A stretch of DNA of 64,000 nucleotides from Empedobacter stercoris (GTDB lineage: Bacteria; Bacteroidota; Bacteroidia; Flavobacteriales; Weeksellaceae), in assembly GCF_965137335.1 (NCBI RefSeq), contig NZ_CBCRZD010000011.1, one strand, 5' to 3'. This document shows, in pieces, positions 44,948 to 54,183 of this stretch. The position numbers were made by a program, and so were the translations under genes. Each line of letters begins with the position of its first letter. The stretch's first letter is position 1. The notes under the pieces are model-generated. The model was not told the origin of the DNA. It did not search any database and worked only from the letters and a program-made list of their open reading frames with translations.

Positions 44948-46180
44948 TTAAATTGATTTTAATTCGATTACTGTAATTTCTGGCCAGACACCTACTCTAC
45001 CAGGGTAAAAATGGTAACCAAAACCTCTATTCACATTGATTATTTTTCCTTCAAAATCATAAAAACCTGCCCATTGTGGATAAACATATTGTGACGGGCT
45101 CCAACGTAAACCAATTTTCGGAACCTCAATCCCCAACTGCATACCATGCGTATGTCCAGATAATGTTAAATCAAAATGTTTAGGATGATGCTTCAATATT
45201 TCGTTCCAATGCGAAGGATCATGAGATAATACAATTTTAAAATCATCTGCATTGACATTGCGAGAAGCAACATCAATATCACCTAATTTTTTGAATCGAG
45301 TTCCCCAATTTTGAACACCAATCAACGAAATTTTTTCATTATTTTTTGTAATCAATCGATTTTCATTTAACAACAATTGCATTCCTATTTTAGGGAAAAT
45401 TCCTTTAATCTTCTCGAAGTTTTCTTGCTTCTCTTCCTCTGATTTCCAATCCGAATACTCTCCATAATCATGATTTCCTAAAACTGCAAAATTACCATAT
45501 TTACCTTGTTTAATTTTCGAGAAAATATCGTACCATTTATCCATTTCCCAGTAAAAATTATTCACTATATCACCTGTAAATAACAATATATCAAACTCTT
45601 GTTGATTAATTAAATCTACGGCTTGCTTTATTTTTTCACGATTATCCAAACTTCCCGAATGTATATCAGTAATATGTAAAATCTTAAATCCATCAAATGA
45701 TTTTGGTAAACGTTCGTAAACCAGTTTTTTCTTAATGACTTTAAAATTATATTTCCCTAAAGTCATTCCATAAATCAAACTAAAAAAAGGTATAGAAGCT
45801 ACTGTTAATCCAGTATTCATTACAAATTTTCGACGAGAAGGTAAATAGGAATCTGCTTTGGGTTGATGATTACTCATTCGATTGAATAGCCAACCTAATC
45901 CTCTTATAATATCTTGAATTAGGAAAAATATAATCAAAATTAAACGAGGAAAACCAAACAACATAAACAAACCTGTTCCCCACATTGTCGCTTGCGTTTG
46001 CCCTACATTACGGTCGAAAAAGATTAAATGATAGCCAAAATTCGTCAAAACAAGAAGCCAAATGAGCATATTTCCAAAAAGGAAATACTTGTTGTGATAA
46101 AATTTTTTAAAGTTAAAATAGAGGTAAATTTCAAGTATTACTGAAATAATTATTAGCGTGATAACACTATTGACAAACAT
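44948..46180 (-). CDS. membrane-anchored metallophosphoesterase (YkuE/YaeI-like)
   Basis: A 410-residue protein with three to four N-terminal hydrophobic helices (about 1-105) and a further hydrophobic segment near 130-150, then a calcineurin-like domain (about 160-400). Metal motifs are ITDIHSGS, FTGDIVNN, GNHDYGEYS, LSHDPSHW and LSGHTHGMQ. I start it at ATG 46180 (MFVNSVITLIIIS). An ATG at 46240 would add 20 residues and is possible. Relatives hydrolyse phospholipid or UDP-diacylglucosamine-type substrates, but this one is unassigned. Divergent from the CobW gene. Confidence 0.87.
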   Translation of the reverse strand: MFVNSVITLIIISVILEIYLYFNFKKFYHNKYFLFGNMLIWLLVLTNFGYHLIFFDRNVGQTQATMWGTGLFMLFGFPRLILIIFFLIQDIIRGLGWLFNRMSNHQPKADSYLPSRRKFVMNTGLTVASIPFFSLIYGMTLGKYNFKVIKKKLVYERLPKSFDGFKILHITDIHSGSLDNREKIKQAVDLINQQEFDILLFTGDIVNNFYWEMDKWYDIFSKIKQGKYGNFAVLGNHDYGEYSDWKSEEEKQENFEKIKGIFPKIGMQLLLNENRLITKNNEKISLIGVQNWGTRFKKLGDIDVASRNVNADDFKIVLSHDPSHWNEILKHHPKHFDLTLSGHTHGMQLGIEVPKIGLRWSPSQYVYPQWAGFYDFEGKIINVNRGFGYHFYPGRVGVWPEITVIELKSI

Positions 46181-46304
46181 TACTTTGATTGATTTTAAAC
46201 AAAAATAAAACAATTCCAGAAATAAATTACTTTTCATCATATTCTTAACAGAACATTATAAAATTTATAGATAATTTAGGCTAAAAATTTGCTTGATAAA
46301 AACG

Positions 46305-46312
46305 TAACTTTG
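46305..46312 (+). promoter_or_regulatory. -7 box TAACTTTG upstream of the CobW-family gene
   Basis: Fits TAnnTTTG, 23 bases before the ATG at 46336. No recognisable Zur-type palindrome overlaps it. Confidence 0.45.
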
Positions 46313-46335
46313 TAAAACATTTTTAAGCATAAATT

Positions 46336-47574
46336 ATGGAAAATAGATTACCTGTAACGGTACTTTCTGGATTTCTTGGAAGCGGAAAAACGACACTTCT
46401 CAATCATATATTACACAACAAAAAAGGATTAAAAGTTGCGGTTATCGTAAACGACATGGGAGCGGTAAATATTGATGCACAAATGGTATCTCGTGAAAAT
46501 GATTTGATTCAAACCGATGAAAAATTGGTTGAATTGAGCAATGGTTGTGTTTGTTGTGAATTGCGCGAAGATTTAATCGTTGAAATCGAAAAATTAGCAA
46601 AATCTGGCAAATATGATTACTTAGTAATCGAGAGCTCTGGTATTTCTGATCCAGGACCAATCGCACAATCATTAGATTTTGTTTCGCCTGATGGAAAAAT
46701 AGATTTACCAAAAGTTGCTCGTTTAGATACTTTGGTGACAGTAGTTGACGCTTATAATTTCTTCAAAAACTTAGGAACTGATGAAGATGTTTTTGATCGT
46801 GGATTTACAGAAAACAGAGAAGATAATCGTCCAATTGTCAACTTATTAATTGATCAAATTGAATTCTCTAATATCATCATTCTAAACAAAATGGATTTAG
46901 TTGAAGAAGAAACCTTGATGAATATCGAAGCGTTTGTTACAAAATTAAATCCTACGGCTAAAATAATTCCTGCAAGTTTTTCGCATGTTGAATTGACTGA
47001 AATATTAAATACAAATTTATTTGATTTCGAAAAAATTCAAGACATGGATGCGTGGGTAAAATTATTAGAAGAACAAGAACACGAAGAGCATCACCACCAC
47101 CATGATCACAAATGTGGAACGCATTGTACACATGAACATCACGATCATTTAGAAGAAAAATATGGAATGACTTCTTTTGTTTACAGACAAAAAATTCCGT
47201 TTCATGCAGAACGTTTTTTAACGTATTTGAATGATGATTTCCCTGCTACTATTTACCGTTCGAAAGGATTATTTTGGTTAGCAAATCGTCCCGATGAAGC
47301 TATTTTCTTGAGTCAAGCCGGTGGTAGTATCCGAATTGATCCTGCAGGAGCTTGGTGGTGTTCGATGCCATATGACGAAAGAATTCAGTTTGCAGCTTAT
47401 CAATTTAATCAAAAACAAATTGATGCAAAATGGTCGAAGGAATGGGGAGATCGAATGATTGAACTTGTATTTATTGGGCAAGGATTAGATAAAGAAAAAA
47501 TAACAGAAGAATTAAATTCTTGTTTATTAAACGAACAAGAAATTGCTGAATGGCAAGCGAAACATAATTCATAA
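46336..47574 (+). CDS. CobW/COG0523-family GTPase with His-rich linker, putative zinc chaperone
   Basis: A 412-residue GTP-dependent metallochaperone. Walker A GFLGSGKTTLLNH (about 12-24), the metal-binding CxCC motif NGCVCCELREDL (about 70-81), ESSGISDPGPIA and the guanine motif NKMD. A His/Cys-rich linker at about 249-274 (EHEEHHHHHDHKC and GTHCTHEHHDH) precedes the CobW_C domain (about 280-405). Relatives ZigA and YciC/ZagA load zinc into client enzymes during zinc limitation. No zinc gene or Zur gene is adjacent, so the metal is inferred. Confidence 0.9.
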   Translation: MENRLPVTVLSGFLGSGKTTLLNHILHNKKGLKVAVIVNDMGAVNIDAQMVSRENDLIQTDEKLVELSNGCVCCELREDLIVEIEKLAKSGKYDYLVIESSGISDPGPIAQSLDFVSPDGKIDLPKVARLDTLVTVVDAYNFFKNLGTDEDVFDRGFTENREDNRPIVNLLIDQIEFSNIIILNKMDLVEEETLMNIEAFVTKLNPTAKIIPASFSHVELTEILNTNLFDFEKIQDMDAWVKLLEEQEHEEHHHHHDHKCGTHCTHEHHDHLEEKYGMTSFVYRQKIPFHAERFLTYLNDDFPATIYRSKGLFWLANRPDEAIFLSQAGGSIRIDPAGAWWCSMPYDERIQFAAYQFNQKQIDAKWSKEWGDRMIELVFIGQGLDKEKITEELNSCLLNEQEIAEWQAKHNS

Positions 47575-47577
47575 ACC

Positions 47578-47606
47578 AAAAATCTCGCTGTTATAGCGAG
47601 ATTTTT
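47578..47606. terminator. bidirectional terminator between CobW and cydB
   Basis: AAAAATCTCGCT / AGCGAGATTTTT stem, five-base loop. It ends two bases before the cydB stop codon. Confidence 0.85.
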
Positions 47607-47607
47607 T

Positions 47608-48615
47608 CTATATTTTTTGTTTTTGATTGAATGAATAAATCAAGTAAAACAAGAATGGTAAAATAAATATCGAACCGAGTAATAATGCCCAAGCTAACAT
47701 ATTTATCGTACTCAACGCACCGTAATCTGTTAATAAAGACAACGTTGATCCATCCTTGAATAAAACCAAATTTGGAAAGTGAGAATAAGTTGCCGCAAAT
47801 AAAATCATCATCACAATAATTCCTGCGTAAACTTTTAGCCATGTATCTTTCGCTTGATTTAATGATTTTAGTAGTAACACAATCGAAATTGAAGCGATAC
47901 CAACTGCTATATATCCATAAATCTCTGATGTTATCCAGCTAAATAACGGAATATTTTTCCAAATTGAAACAGCAAAAACAAATGCGCCTGCTACAAAAAT
48001 CAATGCGGTATAAATTTTCGCACGTTTTCTTAAAATCACTTTATCTTCATCATTTTTTACAGTTTGAATTGAATAAACCGAAGCTAAGAAAGCACAAATC
48101 ACAACAGTGAATAAGCCCACTGAAAAATTAAACCAAGTCAACCACGAAAAAATATAAGCATCTTGAAAAGTTTGCGCATTAACATCAATACTTCCCGAAA
48201 CAATAGAACCAGCAATTATACCTAAAAATAATGGTGTTACAACACTCGAATAAGTAAAAATTACATCATACAAATTGTGCCATTTATCATTAATTGCATC
48301 ATAATTTCTGAAAGTAAACGATGTTCCTCTTGCAATAATTCCCAATAACATGATTACTAACGGGATATGCAAATAATTTGAGATTTCTGCATACATCTTA
48401 GGAAAACCAACAAATAAAATAACAATGACAATGATTAACCACATGTGATTTGCCTCCCAAATTGGTCCAATCGAATTGTACATAATCTTCTGCGTTCTTT
48501 TTTTATAACTCTTTTCCGAAAATAATTCAACTATCCCTGCACCAAAATCAGCGCCTCCTAAAATGAGGTACAAACAGATGGCAACCCACAAAAATGCTAT
48601 TACTACGTAAATCAT
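47608..48615 (-). CDS. cydB: cytochrome bd ubiquinol oxidase subunit II
   Basis: A 335-residue membrane subunit of the bd oxidase. The signature GGADFGAGIVELF near residues 20-32, WEANHMWLI about 54-62, and eight to nine helices are visible. It ends with LIYSFNQKQKI. It follows cydA by three bases; no cydX-type small gene is seen. Confidence 0.93.
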   Translation of the reverse strand: MIYVVIAFLWVAICLYLILGGADFGAGIVELFSEKSYKKRTQKIMYNSIGPIWEANHMWLIIVIVILFVGFPKMYAEISNYLHIPLVIMLLGIIARGTSFTFRNYDAINDKWHNLYDVIFTYSSVVTPLFLGIIAGSIVSGSIDVNAQTFQDAYIFSWLTWFNFSVGLFTVVICAFLASVYSIQTVKNDEDKVILRKRAKIYTALIFVAGAFVFAVSIWKNIPLFSWITSEIYGYIAVGIASISIVLLLKSLNQAKDTWLKVYAGIIVMMILFAATYSHFPNLVLFKDGSTLSLLTDYGALSTINMLAWALLLGSIFILPFLFYLIYSFNQKQKI

Positions 48616-48618
48616 ATT

Positions 48619-49956
48619 CTAATGTTTTTCTGGTTTATAATTTGGATCTTCAGGATCATAAAGTTGAGCAACCATTTGTATTTGTCTATTCATTAAAAAG
48701 ACCAAAATAATAGATAAGGTAATAAATACAAACGTAAAAATGTAAAACGAATATTGGATACCAGGCATTGGTGTGATAGAATCTACCGTTCGCATGATTC
48801 CATAAATAATCCATGGTTGACGCCCCACTTCTGTCACCGTCCAACCTGCTTCCAAAGCAATGTAACCAAATGGTGTTGCAATCATAAATAATTTATAAAA
48901 CCATCTTTCTGATAACCAATCTTTCTTGAAAAAATGAGCAATCAAATAAATTATCGCAATTCCCATCATCAACATTCCAAATGTAATCATTATTTGAAAT
49001 GCGTAATGAACTATCGCAACCGGTGGCCATTCATCTTTCGGAAATTCTTCTAAACCTTTGACAGCTGTTTTAAAATCTGAATGAACCAAAAAACTTAATA
49101 CACCTGGAACTTTTATTGCGTATTTGATTTCTTCATTATCTTCATCCACTATTCCCCCTAAAACAAATGGCGCACTTTCTTCTGTTTTGAAATGCGCTTC
49201 CATTGCAGCTAATTTTATTGGTTGACGTTCTGCTACATCTTTCGCTGAAATATCACCACTTAAAGGCGCTAATAGAGCTGCAACAATAGCTAAAACGGAA
49301 CTAATTTTGAACGCTTCTCGATGAAAATTCACATTCTTCCCCTTCAAAATCAAATAAGCATGTAAACCAGCAACTGCAAAACCTGTTGCACAAAAAGCAG
49401 CAATCGTCATGTGCAAAGCTTGAGAAAACCAAGCATCATTGAACATCGCTTTTACTGGATCAATGTTAAGGTATTCGCCATTTACAAAATCAAAACCAGA
49501 AGGTGAATTCATCCAAGCATTTGCTGCTACAACCAAAATACCTGAAGCTAAACCGCTAACACCAACGATTACACCACAAATCCAATGAAACCATTTATTA
49601 AATTTCTCCCATCCGTAAAGAAAAAAACCAAGCGCAATAGCTTCAATAAAAAAAGCTGTTCCTTCTAACGAAAAAGGCATTCCGAAAATTGGCCCAGCAT
49701 GTTCCATAAATTTAGGAAACAATAATCCTAACTCAAACGAAAGCATTGTCCCCGAAACCGCTCCAGTTGCAAATAAAATTGCAACACCTTTGCTCCACGC
49801 TTTTGTTAATCCTTTATAGATTTCTTTTTTTGTTTTGAGGTACTTGTAGTGAGCAATTGCCATCATAAAAGGCATCACCATACCAACACACGAAAAAACA
49901 ATATGAAAGGCTAATGACATTGCCATTTGACTTCTGGCAGCAATAAAATCGTCCAT
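48619..49956 (-). CDS. cydA: cytochrome bd ubiquinol oxidase subunit I
   Basis: The 445-residue catalytic subunit, which carries hemes b558, b595 and d and reduces O2 with quinol electrons. His18 in MSLAFHIVFS is a heme ligand, and EAGWTVTEVGRQPWIIYG (about 365-382) is the conserved GRQPW segment. The Q-loop (about 245-315) is short, in the CIO/short-loop class. The product favours microaerobic respiration and withstands respiratory inhibitors. No ATG-proximal -7 box is clear. Confidence 0.95.
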   Translation of the reverse strand: MDDFIAARSQMAMSLAFHIVFSCVGMVMPFMMAIAHYKYLKTKKEIYKGLTKAWSKGVAILFATGAVSGTMLSFELGLLFPKFMEHAGPIFGMPFSLEGTAFFIEAIALGFFLYGWEKFNKWFHWICGVIVGVSGLASGILVVAANAWMNSPSGFDFVNGEYLNIDPVKAMFNDAWFSQALHMTIAAFCATGFAVAGLHAYLILKGKNVNFHREAFKISSVLAIVAALLAPLSGDISAKDVAERQPIKLAAMEAHFKTEESAPFVLGGIVDEDNEEIKYAIKVPGVLSFLVHSDFKTAVKGLEEFPKDEWPPVAIVHYAFQIMITFGMLMMGIAIIYLIAHFFKKDWLSERWFYKLFMIATPFGYIALEAGWTVTEVGRQPWIIYGIMRTVDSITPMPGIQYSFYIFTFVFITLSIILVFLMNRQIQMVAQLYDPEDPNYKPEKH

Positions 49957-50000
49957 AAGTTGTTGTTTTTAATTTCTTTGTTGGCTAAAGTTACTAAATA

Positions 50001-50034
50001 AAAAGAGGCAATTCATGTTTGAATTGCCTCTTTT
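50001..50034 (-). terminator. intrinsic terminator after the desaturase gene
   Basis: AAAAGAGGCAATTC / GAATTGCCTCTTTT stem with six-base loop, flanked by A and T runs. It lies 25 bases beyond the stop of the minus-strand gene at 50059 and upstream of cydA. Confidence 0.85.
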
Positions 50035-50058
50035 TTATATGATTTTGATTAGAATAAA

Positions 50059-51060
50059 CTATTTTGTAGTTGCTGGAACTAACCATTTAAATTGCGGACC
50101 ATTTTCTGGAATGACAATTCGTTGAGAAATTCGATCCATTCTATCTGGGAATTTCATAATGTAATCTCTTGCTTTTTCAGCCTCAGCATTCAATCCAGAT
50201 ATTTTATCCAATTGCCAAGCTTCGATTAATTTTCGCATAATATCGATATAGTCGAATGCTGTATAAACACCAATTCGCTGAGCTGCATCGGAGAAAGAAT
50301 CAAACAACGTTCCTCTTTCTTCACCAGAAGCTCTTAAGAAATGCGCTGGCATTACAATTTTTAGTTTGAACATATGTTGCACAGCTAGCATCATTTCTGA
50401 AGGATCAGCTTCGAAAATGCGACGTACAAATTCTGTATAAGCTAAGTGGTGACGCATTTCATCACCTGCAATAATTTTACACATACGTGATAATTTTTTT
50501 GCACCATATTTTTTTGCAATAGCAGATACATTATTATGTGATACATAAGTTGCTAATTCTTGAAAACTTGTGTACACAAAGTTTTTATACGGATCGTGTG
50601 CTGTTCCGATATCAAACCCATCATTGATCAAATGTTGCGTTGTCACTTCAACCTCGCGCATATTGATACGTCCTGATAAATACAAAAATTTATTCAAAAC
50701 ATCTCCATGTCGATTTTCCTCTCCTGTCCAATGGCGAATCCATTTAGCCCATCCATTTTCTAAGTAATTTCCTTCTTCATCTACAACTCCATCCATCTGC
50801 ATTAACCAAGATTCATATGTTGGTAAAGCTTCTTCAGTAATTGTATCTCCAATCAGCGTAATCCAGAAATCATCTGGTAAGTCTTTTGATAACTCTTGCA
50901 ATTCTTTGATTTCATCAAAAAAAGAGTCAGATTGCGAATTCGGTAAAAAATCAGTTGGTTGCCAAATTTTATCGGCTGGAACTAAGAATTTATCCATATA
51001 AGCATCAATATCTTTCTCAAGAAATTGCATTACTTCCAGGCGAACATTTTTTATTGACAT
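50059..51060 (-). CDS. acyl-ACP desaturase (soluble di-iron type)
   Basis: A 333-residue soluble desaturase of the plant stearoyl-ACP type. The di-iron site comes from EENRHGD (about 133-139) and DEMRHHL (about 218-224), with further Glu in the preceding helices (ITEEALPTYE, FQELATY). It introduces a double bond into acyl-ACP and sets membrane fluidity. The plsC gene lies nine bases upstream on the same strand, a sensible phospholipid-synthesis pairing. Confidence 0.92.
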   Translation of the reverse strand: MSIKNVRLEVMQFLEKDIDAYMDKFLVPADKIWQPTDFLPNSQSDSFFDEIKELQELSKDLPDDFWITLIGDTITEEALPTYESWLMQMDGVVDEEGNYLENGWAKWIRHWTGEENRHGDVLNKFLYLSGRINMREVEVTTQHLINDGFDIGTAHDPYKNFVYTSFQELATYVSHNNVSAIAKKYGAKKLSRMCKIIAGDEMRHHLAYTEFVRRIFEADPSEMMLAVQHMFKLKIVMPAHFLRASGEERGTLFDSFSDAAQRIGVYTAFDYIDIMRKLIEAWQLDKISGLNAEAEKARDYIMKFPDRMDRISQRIVIPENGPQFKWLVPATTK

Positions 51061-51069
51061 ATAATTATT

Positions 51070-51807
51070 TTATGCGGTTATACTATTTTTTACAGTTTTT
51101 TCGGTAAGTTCAAATAGTTCATCAAATTTGTACTCACTTACTTTTAAGGGTTTATGATATTGTATCGTTACTTTTGCACCTAAATACATCGGAAATTTGC
51201 CCCATTTTTCTATTTCCCATGTATTGTTTAGCGTAACGGGAACAACATAGGCATCTTTTGCATATTTCGTCAAAACTTTCATCCCATTTTCTTTAAAAGC
51301 TTTTGGAACTCCATTTTTACTTCTTGTTCCTTCAGGAAAAATAATTGCGGAATAATTATTTTTCTGAATGTATTGTGCTAATTTTTTAATTTCTTCTATC
51401 GCTTGTTTACCATTTTTACGGTCAATCAAAGCAGATCCTCCGTGTGTTAAATTATATGATACACTTGGGATTCCTTTACCTAACTCTATTTTCGAAATAA
51501 ACTTTGGATGATAATTAGCTAAATCAAATTCTAAAGGAGATATATCATACATACTTTGATGATTACTTACAAAAATCAATGGTACGTTTTTTATCAAGTT
51601 TTCACGACCTTTGTAAGTATAAGTTGTCCCTAATATTTTTGTCCAAAAAACCAAAAGACCATTCATCACTTTAACACTTTTATGATGTGCAGAATAACCT
51701 CCCAAATTATAACATAACCATTGCACAACATGCATTACCAACAACGTTAATCCATAAAAAATATAAAAGATTATAGATAACGGATAACTTAAAATTTTCT
51801 TCAACAT
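51070..51807 (-). CDS. plsC: 1-acylglycerol-3-phosphate acyltransferase (PlsC family)
   Basis: A 245-residue membrane-bound acyltransferase that makes phosphatidic acid. N-terminal hydrophobic segment (about 5-30). Catalytic VSNHQSMYDI (HX4D) at about 80-89, substrate motif GGSALIDRKNG about 125-135 and FPEGTRSKNG about 157-166. I use the ATG at 51807. A TTG five codons upstream lies inside the -7 box TAAATTTG (51820-51827), so it cannot be in a message from that promoter. The desaturase gene follows. Confidence 0.9.
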   Translation of the reverse strand: MLKKILSYPLSIIFYIFYGLTLLVMHVVQWLCYNLGGYSAHHKSVKVMNGLLVFWTKILGTTYTYKGRENLIKNVPLIFVSNHQSMYDISPLEFDLANYHPKFISKIELGKGIPSVSYNLTHGGSALIDRKNGKQAIEEIKKLAQYIQKNNYSAIIFPEGTRSKNGVPKAFKENGMKVLTKYAKDAYVVPVTLNNTWEIEKWGKFPMYLGAKVTIQYHKPLKVSEYKFDELFELTEKTVKNSITA

Positions 51808-51819
51808 TCGAAATTTAGA

Positions 51820-51827
51820 CAAATTTA
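51820..51827 (-). promoter_or_regulatory. -7 box TAAATTTG of plsC-desaturase
   Basis: Fits TAnnTTTG, 12 bases upstream of the ATG at 51807, leaving a very short leader. It helps to decide the start codon. Confidence 0.5.
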
Positions 51828-51867
51828 ATAAAAAATTATGCTTAGCATAATAAATTTTTATTGTGTT

Positions 51868-52269
51868 TTATTTAATAAGACTCAAAGTTAACTTTTCTTG
51901 ATGAGCTTCATCATAAAAAGTAATTTGATTTGATGATTTTACTTTAAAATATGCTGTTTTTTGCAAATTTTGAATTAAATTTTGAGGAATTTCGCAATCA
52001 GAATTCACTTGTTTTATCTGATTAAAAATAAGTGCTTGACTAATTTTAGTATAATTAGCAGAAATTATGCCACAAGCTGTTTTCAATACCATTTTATGTG
52101 TAGTATCTTCGAAAATAATATAATCGACTCCCTCATTTATTATCCATTTTCCAGATAAATCACTAATTTCTGTTGGTACAGTTTTAGGTTTAGAAACAGA
52201 TTTTGTAGGTAAACAACTTGTTAGTCCTATGAACAAGACAAAATAAAGCGCTTGTATTGTATATTTCAC
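51868..52269 (-). CDS. META/HslJ-like domain lipoprotein
   Basis: A 133-residue lipoprotein, lipobox LTSC at residues 16-19. The domain shows LSGKWIINEGVDYIIFED, CGIISANYT and ITFYDEAHQEKLTLSLIK, the short beta layout of META-type domains (HslJ). Length fits one domain. Role unknown; HslJ relatives are linked to envelope stress and heat. Confidence 0.75.
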   Translation of the reverse strand: MKYTIQALYFVLFIGLTSCLPTKSVSKPKTVPTEISDLSGKWIINEGVDYIIFEDTTHKMVLKTACGIISANYTKISQALIFNQIKQVNSDCEIPQNLIQNLQKTAYFKVKSSNQITFYDEAHQEKLTLSLIK

Positions 52270-52368
52270 GTGGTTTTCTTTGTAACGAAGGTAAAATATT
52301 TTTAACTAATTTGAATTGATTTTTTAAAATTAGTTTTTATTTAGAAATTTGTAGTTAAAATAAAATTC

Positions 52369-52620
52369 ATGGCGAACACTAAAAAAGGAGAAGTTTTTAC
52401 AGATACAAATAATGTAAAAAAAGTAAGAATAGAGCGTAAGCCAAGCTTTCCTAAAATTTACTTTTTAACGGATGATTGTCAATTTATTGAAGACGGATTA
52501 TACGAATTAGACTTCTTTGAAACGCCAAATGTAACTGAGTTCAAATCAGAATTAAATCCAACTATTCCTTCTATTAATTTTAAGCAATTGAGTAAAAAAG
52601 GTAAAAACTTTTTAAAATAA
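52369..52620 (+). CDS. small conserved-looking protein of unknown function
   Basis: An 83-residue soluble protein, mostly beta (RIERKPSFPKIYFLTDDCQFIEDGLYELDF) with a basic C-terminus (KQLSKKGKNFLK). No motif or signal peptide recognised. Codon use and the strong terminator after it suggest a real gene. It ends just before the tRNA cluster, which lies on the other strand. Confidence 0.6.
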   Translation: MANTKKGEVFTDTNNVKKVRIERKPSFPKIYFLTDDCQFIEDGLYELDFFETPNVTEFKSELNPTIPSINFKQLSKKGKNFLK

Positions 52621-52636
52621 TTTTTTATTAAAGATA

Positions 52637-52667
52637 AAAATCCACTTAGAAAATCTAAGTGGATTTT
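52637..52667. terminator. bidirectional terminator between an ORF and the tRNA cluster
   Basis: A 14-bp perfect stem (52637-52650 and 52654-52667) with a three-base loop. On the minus strand it is followed by TTTTT and closes the tRNA transcript. Confidence 0.8.
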
Positions 52668-52668
52668 G

Positions 52669-52742
52669 TGATCCAGTCAGGATTCGAACCTGAGACCTAC
52701 TGCTTAGAAGGCAGTTGCTCTATCCAGCTGAGCTACTGGACC
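52669..52742 (-). tRNA. tRNA-Arg (anticodon TCT)
   Basis: 74-base cloverleaf: acceptor GGTCCAG with CTGGATC (one G-U), anticodon loop CTTCTAA giving TCT, and T arm with GTTCGAATC. Discriminator A. CCA is not encoded. Reads AGA/AGG codons. Confidence 0.95.
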
Positions 52743-52769
52743 ATTCCAAAATTTTATCTCTAAAATTCG

Positions 52770-52844
52770 TCGGGGTGGCAGGATTCGAACCTGCGACCTC
52801 CTGCTCCCAAAGCAGGCGCGATAACCGGGCTACGCTACACCCCG
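52770..52844 (-). tRNA. tRNA-Pro (anticodon TGG)
   Basis: Acceptor CGGGGTG with CACCCCG, anticodon stem CCTGC/GCAGG with loop TTTGGGA giving TGG, T loop TTCGAAT. CCA is not encoded. Second in the three-tRNA cluster. Confidence 0.95.
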
Positions 52845-52875
52845 AAAAGTATTTTTATTTAAAACTTAAAAAAAG

Positions 52876-52959
52876 CGGAGAGACAGGGACTCGAACCCTG
52901 GCATCGGTTACCCGATGACAGATTAGCAATCTGCTCCATTACCGCTCTGGCACCTCTCC
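52876..52959 (-). tRNA. tRNA-Ser (anticodon GCT)
   Basis: 84 bases with the long variable arm typical of serine tRNAs (CATCGGGTAACCGATG hairpin). Anticodon loop TTGCTAA gives GCT (AGC/AGU codons). Discriminator G. First in transcription order of the cluster. Confidence 0.95.
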
Positions 52960-53107
52960 TACTTTTAATATAAGACATTCAGAAAATGTCTTATAAAGCG
53001 GTTGCAAATATAATCTGACTTTTATTGCAAAACAAGTCTTTTTTGAAAAAAAATCCAAATATTTGGCTTAATTTTGGCTACTCAAAAGACTATTTAGAAC
53101 TAAAAGA

Positions 53108-54022
53108 ATGAATATTAAAGGATTAATGTTTTCGGCTATTTGTTGTTTTTTTATTTTATCCAGTTGTGCTACTAAAACAGTTCCGCCAAAAACAATTACA
53201 AAAGTAATTCGTGACACAGTCATTATCAACTCAAAAACAGATCAACCAGAAATGACTCGAGCTGCAAAGCTTGACAAGTACAAAGTAACAACAGATTATT
53301 ATCCATCTATTTCGCAAGACGAACGTGTTCGTTTTTTAGTCTTGCATTATACTGCAATCAATACCGAATTGTCGTTAAAAGTATTGACTCAGAAAGATGT
53401 TAGTGCTCATTATTTAATTAATGATTATGATGATAAAACAATCAATCTTTTAGTTGACGAAACCAAACGTGCATGGCATGCAGGTGTAAGTAACTGGAAA
53501 GGTATCGATAATTTAAATTTCTCTTCTATCGGAATAGAAATCGTTAATCTCGGAAATAAAGGAACAGATACCTATCCTAATTTCACACCTTATCCAGCTT
53601 ATCAAATCAAAAAAGTCGGTGAGTTAGCGCAAGATATCATCAGCCGTTATAATATTTCACCTTTTAATGTTGTAGGTCATGCAGATATTGCACCAGGTAG
53701 AAAACCAGATCCAGGTCCACTATTTCCATGGAAACAATTATACACAGATTATGGTGTTGGTGCTTGGTACGAAGAAAGTGATAAGTATTTATTTATTCCT
53801 CAATATCCATGGGATACAACAAGCTCAGTATTTGTTACACAAGTACAAACAGAACTAAAAAAATATGGCTACAATGTACCTATAAATGGGATGATTGATA
53901 CGCAAACTAAAAATGCTATTGTTGCATTTCAGATGCATTTTAGACCTGAAAAATATGATGGCGTGGTCGATGCTGAAACATGGGCAATTTTAAAAGCATT
54001 AAACAAAAAATATAATCCTTAA
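53108..54022 (+). CDS. N-acetylmuramoyl-L-alanine amidase lipoprotein with peptidoglycan-binding domain
   Basis: A 304-residue lipoprotein (lipobox ending at about Cys20, FILSSC). The Amidase_2 domain (about 70-220) has the zinc ligands His in RFLVLHYTA, His and Asp in VVGHADIAPGRKPDPG, plus WHAGVSNWKG and SSIGIEIVN. A PG_binding_1 domain follows (about 240-302, VQTELKKYGYNVPINGMIDTQ). This is the AmiD-type, outer-membrane-anchored amidase used in wall recycling or anhydro-muropeptide cleavage. Confidence 0.92.
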   Translation: MNIKGLMFSAICCFFILSSCATKTVPPKTITKVIRDTVIINSKTDQPEMTRAAKLDKYKVTTDYYPSISQDERVRFLVLHYTAINTELSLKVLTQKDVSAHYLINDYDDKTINLLVDETKRAWHAGVSNWKGIDNLNFSSIGIEIVNLGNKGTDTYPNFTPYPAYQIKKVGELAQDIISRYNISPFNVVGHADIAPGRKPDPGPLFPWKQLYTDYGVGAWYEESDKYLFIPQYPWDTTSSVFVTQVQTELKKYGYNVPINGMIDTQTKNAIVAFQMHFRPEKYDGVVDAETWAILKALNKKYNP

Positions 54023-54044
54023 ATAGAAATTAAAATTTCGTATT

Positions 54045-54072
54045 AAACTCCTACTTGTTAGGAGTTTTTTTT
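54045..54072 (+). terminator. intrinsic terminator after the amidase gene
   Basis: AAACTCCTA / TAGGAGTTT stem with five-base loop and a run of eight T. Confidence 0.85.
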
Positions 54073-54183
54073 ATGTTTATATGACAGATCATACTATTAA
54101 CCTTCCGACTTGAATACATTTATCATCTAAATATGCCAAAATGTTCTGAAAAATTGGAGTATTTTTATCAAAAATAATGATAT

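Noticed and set aside
52715..52918. 67-residue plus-strand reading frame (GVAGFEPATSC type)
   Set aside because: It runs antisense across the tRNA-Arg, tRNA-Pro and tRNA-Ser genes. This sequence type is a known artefact of frames opposite tRNA genes.
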